DNA of 10,114 bases. Origin: Nocardioides sp. (lineage in GTDB: Bacteria > Actinomycetota > Actinomycetes > Propionibacteriales > Nocardioidaceae). Shown piece by piece: positions 1 to 5,441 of the stretch. The stretch's first letter is position 1; every line of letters begins with the position of its first letter. A program made the translations under genes and the position numbers. The DNA lies in NCBI GenBank assembly GCA_030452025.1, contig JAKDNC010000080.1, positions 1 to 10,114 of the forward strand, written 5' to 3'. The notes under the pieces are model-generated. The model was given only the letters and a program-made list of their open reading frames with translations, did no database searches and was not told the origin of the DNA.

Positions 1-10
1 CAGTCCCGAA

Positions 11-1630
11 GTGAGCGCACCGAGTCACACGTTCGGGCCGGTCGACGTACACCTCATCGAGCAGACGATCGGGGACAACCTCGACGACACAGTGGCCCGT
101 TTCGGGGACCGCGACGCACTCGTGGATGTGCCTCGCGGACTGCGGTGGACCTACGACGAGTTCCTCGGCGAGGTGAACTCGCTCGGCCGGGCGCTGATGG
201 CGGCCGGCATCCGTGTCGGGGACCGGGTCGGGATCTGGGCTCCGAACTGTGCAGAGTGGACGTTGGTGCAGTACGCCACGGCCAAGATCGGCGCGATCCT
301 GGTCAACGTGAACCCGGCCTACCGGACCCACGAGGTCGCCTACGTCATCAATCAGGCGGGGATCCGGATGATGGTCACTGCCGAGTCGTTCAAGACCAGC
401 GACTACCCCAGAATGCTCGCGGAGGTTACGGGGGAGTGTCCGACGATGGAGCAGGTGATCGTTTTCGGCCAGCAGTCCTGGCAGGACCTGCTGGCCCGCA
501 CGGACGAAGTCGGCGAGGAGGCTCGGGCAGCGGTCCAGGCCGGCCTGACGAACACCGACCCGATCAACATCCAGTACACCTCCGGGACCACAGGCTTCCC
601 CAAGGGAGCCACGCTGAGCCACCGCAACATCCTCAACAACGGGTTCTTCGTCGGGGAGGGCTGCCACTACACCGAAGCCGACCGGATCTGTATCCCAGTC
701 CCCTTCTACCACTGCTTCGGCATGGTGATGGGCAACCTCGCGGCCACCAGCCACGGTGCCTGCATGGTCATCCCGGCACCCGGCTTCGATCCGCAGCTGA
801 CGCTCGAGGCGGTCACCTCGGAGACCTGCACCAGCCTCTACGGCGTCCCGACCATGTTCATCGCGATGTGGTCGCTGCCCGAGTTCGCCTCCTTCGACAT
901 GTCGAGCGTGCGCACCGGAATCATGGCAGGCTCGCCCTGCCCGGCCTCGATGATGCAGAAGGTCCTCGACGCGGGCATCACCGACATGACGATCTGCTAT
1001 GGCATGACCGAGACGTCGCCGGTCTCCACACAGACCAGCGCTGACGACTCGTTCGAGGCCAAGGTCGGCACGGTCGGCAGGGTCGGCGCCCACATCGAGA
1101 TCAAGGTGGTCGACCCGGTCAGCGGCGAGACCCTGCCGCGCGGGGAGGCCGGCGAGTTCTGCACGAAGGGTTACTCGGTGATGCTCGGCTACTGGGAAAA
1201 CCCCGAAAAGACGGCGGAGGCCCTCGACGGTGACGGTTGGATGCACACCGGCGACATCGGCGTGATGGACGAACAGGGGTACGTCGAGATCACCGGCCGG
1301 ATCAAGGACATGGTGATCCGCGGTGGGGAGAACGTTTATCCCCGCGAGATCGAGGAGTTCCTCTACACCCACCCCGACATCGTCGACGCCCAGGTGATCG
1401 GCGTTCCCGACGAGAAGTACGGCGAGGAGCTGATGGCCTGGGTCCGGATGGCCGAGGGCTCCACCCCGTTGGACGCGGAGTCGCTCAAGGCGTTCTGCTC
1501 CGGCAAGCTCGCCCACTACAAGGTCCCGCGCTATGTCCGCGTGGTCGAGGACTTCCCGATGACCGTGACCGGCAAGGTGCGCAAGGTCGAGATGCGTGAG
1601 GACGCGGTCAAGCAGCTCGGGCTCGGTTAG
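11..1630 (+). CDS. AMP-binding fatty-acyl-CoA synthetase (FadD/ACSF2-like)
   Basis: The 539-residue product belongs to the ANL adenylate-forming superfamily. These enzymes activate a carboxylic acid with ATP to an acyl-adenylate and then transfer it to CoA, in the cytosol or at the membrane. The ATP-binding loop YTSGTTGFPKG starts at residue 189. The motif YGMTETSP starts at 330. The TGD motif has its Asp at 415, followed by the hinge-type stretch GRIKDMVIRGGENVYP. The C-terminal catalytic Lys of TGK is residue 522. The full length is typical for the family. The N-terminal half, including FKTSDYP near residue 120, resembles ACSF2/FadD35-type medium- or long-chain synthetases, but chain length cannot be read from sequence. 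The start is a GTG at base 11. The frame stays open to the window edge, so a start further upstream is possible, although MSAPS is a plausible N-terminus. Too little upstream sequence is present to judge the ribosome-binding site. The last 23 bp overlap the convergent exporter gene. Confidence 0.93.
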   Translation: MSAPSHTFGPVDVHLIEQTIGDNLDDTVARFGDRDALVDVPRGLRWTYDEFLGEVNSLGRALMAAGIRVGDRVGIWAPNCAEWTLVQYATAKIGAILVNVNPAYRTHEVAYVINQAGIRMMVTAESFKTSDYPRMLAEVTGECPTMEQVIVFGQQSWQDLLARTDEVGEEARAAVQAGLTNTDPINIQYTSGTTGFPKGATLSHRNILNNGFFVGEGCHYTEADRICIPVPFYHCFGMVMGNLAATSHGACMVIPAPGFDPQLTLEAVTSETCTSLYGVPTMFIAMWSLPEFASFDMSSVRTGIMAGSPCPASMMQKVLDAGITDMTICYGMTETSPVSTQTSADDSFEAKVGTVGRVGAHIEIKVVDPVSGETLPRGEAGEFCTKGYSVMLGYWENPEKTAEALDGDGWMHTGDIGVMDEQGYVEITGRIKDMVIRGGENVYPREIEEFLYTHPDIVDAQVIGVPDEKYGEELMAWVRMAEGSTPLDAESLKAFCSGKLAHYKVPRYVRVVEDFPMTVTGKVRKVEMREDAVKQLGLG

Positions 1631-3053
1631 CCCGTCGTACTTCCCCCACCGCGAGAGCCAGTGCGGCCAGCAGGAAGACCACGCCGGTCAGCAACGCAGC
1701 GCGCAGGGCAGCGTCGACGGAGACGTCGAGCGTCAGCTGATAGGCGGTCACCAGGACGGCCGCACCGATCGAGGAGCCGATCCGCTGCGAGGTCTGCAGC
1801 GCGCCGCCGGCCGCGCCGGCCATGCGCGGCGGAACCTCCTCGAGCGTGAGGGTGATGTTGGGGGAGACCACCGCGCCCCCTCCGAGCCCGGTGAGCAGCA
1901 ACGTCGGCAACAGCCACAGCCACAACGGCTCGCGCCCCGGGACGAGCACGACGACGAGGAGTACGCCGACCACCATCGCGGCGATCGCCCACACGGTCAG
2001 GGGTCGACCGATGTCGGAGACCACGCGGCCCGCCAGCGGCGCGGCCACGGCGGAGCCGACCGCGAACGGCACCAACGCGAGCCCGGTCCACAGCGGGGTG
2101 TGGCCCAGTCCGTCCTGCAGGTGGATCGAGAGCACCAGCAGCAGGCCCGTGAACCCGGTGAAGTAGAGCGCGCCGATGGCGAGCCCGCCGACGTAGCCGG
2201 GCAGCGTGCGCAGCAGCCGGAGGTCCAGCAGGGGAGGACGACCGGCTGCGATGACCCTCCCCTCCCATCGGACGAACACCCACGCCATGAGGGGGACGCC
2301 GAGTAGCATCAGCAGGATCAGTCGCCCGCCGCCCTCCACCCGGACGACGGGATAGAGCAGGCAGAGCACCGCGGCACCGAGCAGCAGCGCCCCGGGAACA
2401 TCGATCCGGTTGTCCACCGGTCCACTGACTCGCGGCTTGCGGGGCACCAACGCTGCCACCGCGACCATGGCGACCAGGCCGATCGGGACGTTGATGAGGA
2501 AGAGCCAACGCCAGCCGTTCTCCTCACCGGCGGCGCCGATGATCAGGCCGCCGAGGACGGGGCCGGCGGCTGAGGCGCTGGAGACGGTGAACCCGAACAG
2601 GCCGAACGCCTTGGCGCGCTCACGGCCACGGAAGAGCTGCTGGATGAGCCCTGTGTTCTGTGGGGTGAGCAGGCCCGCTGCGGCGCCCTGGAGGAGACGT
2701 GAGACCACCACCAGGGTGGCGTCGGGGGAGAAGCCGACCGCGGCGCTGGACAGGACGAACCCGGCGAGGCCGATCAGCATCAGCCGGCGACGGCCGTAGG
2801 CGTCGCCCAGCCGCCCGCCGGCCACGAGGGTGAGGCCGAAGGTGAGGGCATACCCGGAGACCACCCACTGGATGTTCGCCGACGAGGTGTCCAGCCCCTC
2901 CCGCATCGAGGGGATCGCGACGTTCACGATCGAGACGTCGAGCAGCGACATGAAGCCGACCACCAGGGTTACGGCGAGGATCCGCCACCGACGCGGGTGT
3001 GGTTCGTAGGGCGCTTCGTCCCGTTTCCCGGTCCGCGCTGTCGGTTCGCTCAC
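1608..3053 (-). CDS. MFS multidrug-type exporter, DHA2 (14-TM) family
   Basis: This is an integral membrane transporter of 481 residues from the chosen GTG, probably a proton-coupled drug or metabolite exporter of the DHA2/EmrB-QacA branch. TM1 carries LLDVSIVNVAIPSM, with the conserved Asp at 39. Motif A, GGRLGDAYGRRR, spans about residues 79-90. Motif C, GPVLGG, spans about 164-169 and is typical of antiporters. GWRWLFLINVPIG follows, a hallmark of this branch. Hydrophobic segments continue to the C-terminus and by eye fit 14 helices. The substrate is unknown. The frame is open far upstream, but conserved sequence begins after the GTG at 3053. An in-frame ATG at 3119 would add 22 basic residues. 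Neither start has a clear Shine-Dalgarno sequence. The gene ends inside the 3' end of the convergent acyl-CoA synthetase and is divergent from rimO. No TetR or MarR regulator lies beside it in the window. Confidence 0.88.
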   Translation of the reverse strand: MSEPTARTGKRDEAPYEPHPRRWRILAVTLVVGFMSLLDVSIVNVAIPSMREGLDTSSANIQWVVSGYALTFGLTLVAGGRLGDAYGRRRLMLIGLAGFVLSSAAVGFSPDATLVVVSRLLQGAAAGLLTPQNTGLIQQLFRGRERAKAFGLFGFTVSSASAAGPVLGGLIIGAAGEENGWRWLFLINVPIGLVAMVAVAALVPRKPRVSGPVDNRIDVPGALLLGAAVLCLLYPVVRVEGGGRLILLMLLGVPLMAWVFVRWEGRVIAAGRPPLLDLRLLRTLPGYVGGLAIGALYFTGFTGLLLVLSIHLQDGLGHTPLWTGLALVPFAVGSAVAAPLAGRVVSDIGRPLTVWAIAAMVVGVLLVVVLVPGREPLWLWLLPTLLLTGLGGGAVVSPNITLTLEEVPPRMAGAAGGALQTSQRIGSSIGAAVLVTAYQLTLDVSVDAALRAALLTGVVFLLAALALAVGEVRRANRARAA

Positions 3054-3156
3054 CGGATCATTGTGTCGCGGAACGGGTGAGGCACGGTGGCGGCGCCGGG
3101 CAGTCGTGGCCCGAATCATGAGAATTGGCCCCGAGGCGGCATACTCGCAGGTACCC
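3054..3156. promoter_or_regulatory. Divergent intergenic region between exporter and rimO
   Basis: These 103 bp separate the exporter start from the rimO start and must hold promoters for both unless the exporter uses the upstream ATG. The region is mixed: a GC-rich block with the palindrome CGGCGCCG at 3091-3098, then a more AT-rich stretch around 3114-3128. CATACT at 3140-3145 matches the -10 consensus at four of six bases and lies 11 nt before the rimO ATG, so a very short leader is conceivable. I find no convincing -35 element at normal spacing. CAGG at 3148-3151 is at most a weak ribosome-binding site for rimO. Confidence 0.35.
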
Positions 3157-4677
3157 ATGACTACTTCACACACCACCAGCCCAGACACGCGCGACGGCGA
3201 CGAGGGACTCGTCTCCGTGGCCATGGTGACGCTCGGTTGCGCCCGCAACGAGGTCGATTCCGAGGAGCTTGCCGGCCGGCTCGAGGCCGATGGCTTCCGC
3301 CTGGTCGAGAACGCTGAGGACGCCGACACCGTCGTGGTGAACACGTGTGGCTTCGTGGAGTCGGCGAAGAAGGACTCGGTCGACACCCTGCTCCAGGCCG
3401 CCGACCTCAAGGACGGTGGTCGCCCGCAGGCCGTCGTCGCCGTCGGCTGCCTCGCCGAGCGCTATGGCAAGGACCTCGCCGCGACCCTGCCCGAGGCGGA
3501 CGCCGTCCTCGGCTTCGACGACTACCCCGACATCGCCGATCGGTTGCGCGGGATCCTCGCCGGGGAGGTGCACCACCCCCACACGCCGTCGGACCGCCGC
3601 AAGCTGCTGCCCATCTCCCCGGCCGACCGCGACGCGAGCGGCGTCAGCGTTCCCGGGCACGGAGACAGCCTCGGGGCCGTGTCGGCTCCCGACGTCACCG
3701 ACGCGCCGGACCTCACCGCCGGTGTGGCGCCCGCCTCCGGCCCTCGTGCCGTACGCCGTCGCCTCGACGGTGGCCCGATGGCTCCGCTCAAGCTGGCCAG
3801 TGGATGCGACCGACGCTGCTCGTTCTGCGCGATCCCCAGCTTCCGCGGCTCCTTCGTCAGCCGTCGGCCCAGTGACGTGCTCCAGGAGGCACAGTGGCTG
3901 GGCGGCCAGGGCGTCAAGGAGCTCTTCCTGGTCAGCGAGAACTCCACCTCCTACGGCAAGGATCTCGGCGACCTGCGCCTGCTCGAGACGCTGCTGCCCG
4001 AGCTCGCCGCAGTCGACGGCGTCGAGCGGGTGCGGGTTTCCTACCTGCAACCTGCCGAGACGCGTCCGGGCCTGATCGAGACGATCGCTCGCACTCCCGG
4101 TGTGGTGCCCTACTTCGACCTCTCCTTCCAGCACGCCTCTGCCTCGGTGCTGCGCCGGATGCGTCGCTTCGGTGACCCGGACAGCTTCCTCGCGCTCCTC
4201 GAACAGATCCGCTCCCTGGCCCCGCAGGCCGGCGTCCGCTCCAACGTGATCGTCGGCTTCCCCGGCGAGACCGAGGACGACGTGACGACGCTCTGCGACT
4301 TCCTCGAAGCCGCTCGGATGGACGTCACCGGAGTCTTCGGCTACTCCGACGAGGACGGCACGGAGGCCGAGACCTACGGCGACAAGCTTGACGAGGACGA
4401 GGTCCATGAGCGCACCGACCACGTGCTGGCACTGGTCGAGGAGCTCAACGCCCAACGGGCCGAGGAGCGCATCGGCGAGAGGTTCGACGTGCTGGTGGAG
4501 TCCGTTGATGGAGACTCCGCCGAAGGGCGGGGACCCCACCAGGGCCCCGAGGTCGACGGAAGCACCACCATCGAGAACCTGCCGGCCGGCACCGCGATCG
4601 GCGACACGCTCACGGTCACGGTGACCGGGACCGCTGGCGTCGATCTGGTCGCGACCAGCGAAGGAGACGCCCGATGA
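3157..4677 (+). CDS. rimO: Ribosomal protein S12 methylthiotransferase RimO
   Basis: This is a radical-SAM methylthiotransferase that adds a beta-methylthio group to a conserved Asp of ribosomal protein S12 in the cytosol. The protein is 506 residues from the ATG at 3157. The N-terminal MTTase domain has the three cluster cysteines Cys28 (TLGCARN), Cys64 (NTCGF) and Cys98 (VGCLAER). The radical-SAM triad CDRRCSFC gives Cys217, Cys221 and Cys224. Substrate-class motifs such as YLQPAE and VGFPGET follow, then a C-terminal TRAM-like domain from about residue 436. SGCDRRCSFCAIPSFRG is RimO-like rather than MiaB-like. A 70-residue polar linker (139-208) separates the two cluster domains, making the protein longer than the roughly 440-residue E. 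coli enzyme; I recall similar linkers in actinobacterial homologues. The frame opens 96 bp earlier, but homology and the conserved N-terminus favour 3157. The stop overlaps the pgsA start (ATGA), so the two are co-translated. Confidence 0.95.
   Translation: MTTSHTTSPDTRDGDEGLVSVAMVTLGCARNEVDSEELAGRLEADGFRLVENAEDADTVVVNTCGFVESAKKDSVDTLLQAADLKDGGRPQAVVAVGCLAERYGKDLAATLPEADAVLGFDDYPDIADRLRGILAGEVHHPHTPSDRRKLLPISPADRDASGVSVPGHGDSLGAVSAPDVTDAPDLTAGVAPASGPRAVRRRLDGGPMAPLKLASGCDRRCSFCAIPSFRGSFVSRRPSDVLQEAQWLGGQGVKELFLVSENSTSYGKDLGDLRLLETLLPELAAVDGVERVRVSYLQPAETRPGLIETIARTPGVVPYFDLSFQHASASVLRRMRRFGDPDSFLALLEQIRSLAPQAGVRSNVIVGFPGETEDDVTTLCDFLEAARMDVTGVFGYSDEDGTEAETYGDKLDEDEVHERTDHVLALVEELNAQRAEERIGERFDVLVESVDGDSAEGRGPHQGPEVDGSTTIENLPAGTAIGDTLTVTVTGTAGVDLVATSEGDAR
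4661..4666 (+). promoter_or_regulatory. Shine-Dalgarno sequence of pgsA inside rimO
   Basis: AAGGAG lies within the last codons of rimO, seven bases before the pgsA ATG at 4674. It is the strongest ribosome-binding site in the window. It supports the start that overlaps the rimO stop and therefore translational coupling. Confidence 0.65.
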
Positions 4678-5288
4678 CCAGCGCCGACGAGTCCGCGAAT
4701 GCGACCAGCAACTGGAACCTGCCCAACGCTCTGACCACCCTGCGGATCGTCATGGTTCCCTTCTTCGGGTGGGCGCTGCTCCTCGACGGCGGCGACTCGG
4801 TGACCTGGCGGCTCGTCGCGTGGGCACTCTTCGTCGCGGCCATGGCCACCGACAAGATCGACGGCGACATCGCACGTGCCCGGGGAATCGTCACCGACTT
4901 CGGCAAGATCGCCGACCCCATCGCGGACAAGGCCATCACCGGCATGGCCCTCATCGGCCTCTCCGTCGTCGGCGACATCTGGTGGTGGGTGACCATCCTG
5001 GTTCTCGCCCGGGAGTGGAGTGTCACCCTGCTGCGCCTCTCGATCATGAAGAACGTCGTGATCGCGGCCGCCCAGAGCGGGAAGATCAAGACGGTCCTGC
5101 AGGCGCTGGCGCTGGGCCTCCTCTGCCTGCCGCTGCGCCAGGTCGACGGTGCCCTCGAGATCCCCGGGGAGATCCTGTTCTACCTCAGCCAGGTGCTGCT
5201 GGCCGGTGCCGTGACGATGACCGTGTGGTCGGGATACGAGTTCTACCGCGACGCGTGGAAGCAGCGCGCCTCGATCAGGACACCCTGA
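4674..5288 (+). CDS. pgsA: CDP-diacylglycerol-glycerol-3-phosphate 3-phosphatidyltransferase
   Basis: This is a membrane enzyme of the CDP-alcohol phosphotransferase family, 204 residues long. It condenses CDP-diacylglycerol with glycerol-3-phosphate to phosphatidylglycerolphosphate, the precursor of phosphatidylglycerol and cardiolipin. The family signature is complete: Asp60, Asp63-Gly64, Ala67-Arg68, Gly77, Asp81 and Asp85, with canonical spacing, forming the metal and CDP site. NLPNALTTLRI near the N-terminus, AREW at about 112-115 and SGKIKTVLQ at about 135-143 favour PgsA over phosphatidylinositol-phosphate synthase or CDP-alcohol-type cardiolipin synthase. Hydrophobic stretches near residues 24-38, 45-59, 91-111, 142-152 and 166-184 fit a small polytopic protein. 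It overlaps rimO by four bases and has a good internal Shine-Dalgarno. In many actinobacteria, as I recall, cinA follows this pair; here pgsA is followed by a gap and a secreted enzyme. Confidence 0.93.
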   Translation: MTSADESANATSNWNLPNALTTLRIVMVPFFGWALLLDGGDSVTWRLVAWALFVAAMATDKIDGDIARARGIVTDFGKIADPIADKAITGMALIGLSVVGDIWWWVTILVLAREWSVTLLRLSIMKNVVIAAAQSGKIKTVLQALALGLLCLPLRQVDGALEIPGEILFYLSQVLLAGAVTMTVWSGYEFYRDAWKQRASIRTP

Positions 5289-5329
5289 CCCCAAGGTTTC
5301 CCAACCGTTACCGGAAGTTTGCTCCGGGC

Positions 5330-5349
5330 CCTGTTGCTTTTGCAACGGG
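5330..5349 (+). terminator. Hairpin with T4 loop, possible pgsA terminator
   Basis: The arms CCTGTTGC and GCAACGGG pair over 8 bp with one G-U wobble around a TTTT loop, starting 42 nt after the pgsA stop codon. No T-tract follows the right arm, so a classical intrinsic terminator is not shown. Actinobacterial terminators often lack a good U-tail. It could also act as an mRNA 3'-end stabiliser or belong to the leader of the downstream gene. Confidence 0.35.
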
Positions 5350-5369
5350 CACGGCAACATGGCCGATGC

Positions 5370-5413
5370 CCGGTCAAGGTCGTGACACACGTCTCGCCAT
5401 TCTCAATGACCGG
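5370..5413. repeat. 7-bp perfect inverted repeat, possible operator
   Basis: CCGGTCA at 5370-5376 is matched by TGACCGG at 5407-5413 across a 30-bp spacer. A smaller inverted repeat, CGTG-ACA-CACG, sits inside at 5381-5391. The position just before the nuclease ribosome-binding site suits an operator or a leader hairpin. Arms of this length can occur by chance in GC-rich DNA. Confidence 0.3.
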
Positions 5414-5432
5414 ATACATCCGTGTCTCTCTT

Positions 5433-5437
5433 GGGAG
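5433..5437 (+). promoter_or_regulatory. Ribosome-binding site of the nuclease gene
   Basis: GGGAG lies four bases before the ATG at 5442. The spacing is short but usable. Together with the signal peptide that begins immediately at this ATG, it fixes the start of the long open frame. Confidence 0.5.
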
Positions 5438-5441
5438 TTCC

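Larger units (their letters stand above)
5289..5441 (+). promoter_or_regulatory. Structured intergenic region upstream of the secreted nuclease
   Basis: The 153 bp between pgsA and the nuclease gene contain, in order, a series of GTT triplets at 5296, 5307 and 5317, a hairpin at 5330-5349, and a 7-bp inverted repeat with arms at 5370-5376 and 5407-5413. A ribosome-binding site follows. I could not identify a convincing -35/-10 pair at normal spacing. The arrangement suggests that the pgsA transcript ends here and that the nuclease has its own regulated promoter, but this is inference. Confidence 0.4.

Noticed and set aside
1596..2306. A 236-codon plus-strand frame after the acyl-CoA synthetase
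   Set aside because: It is antisense to the exporter, very rich in Arg, Gln, His and Glu, with no domain. The exporter's transmembrane and motif pattern is convincing.
3061..3156. Upstream extension of rimO by 32 residues
   Set aside because: The extension is Arg-rich and unlike RimO N-termini, and would fill the promoter space. The ATG at 3157 gives the expected N-terminus.
3166..4539. A 457-codon minus-strand frame opposite rimO
   Set aside because: It mirrors the rimO codons, has no recognisable motif and no ribosome-binding site. RimO cysteines and motifs are intact on the plus strand.
4374..5390. A 338-codon minus-strand frame across the rimO end and pgsA
   Set aside because: It runs through two real genes and the hairpin region, and its composition (many His, Asp, Gln and Gly) is typical of an antisense shadow.
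5382..5418. GTGACA at 5382 as a -35 element with GATACA at 5413 as a -10 element
   Set aside because: The spacer would be 25 bp, too long for a sigma-70-type promoter, and the -10 match is only three of six bases.
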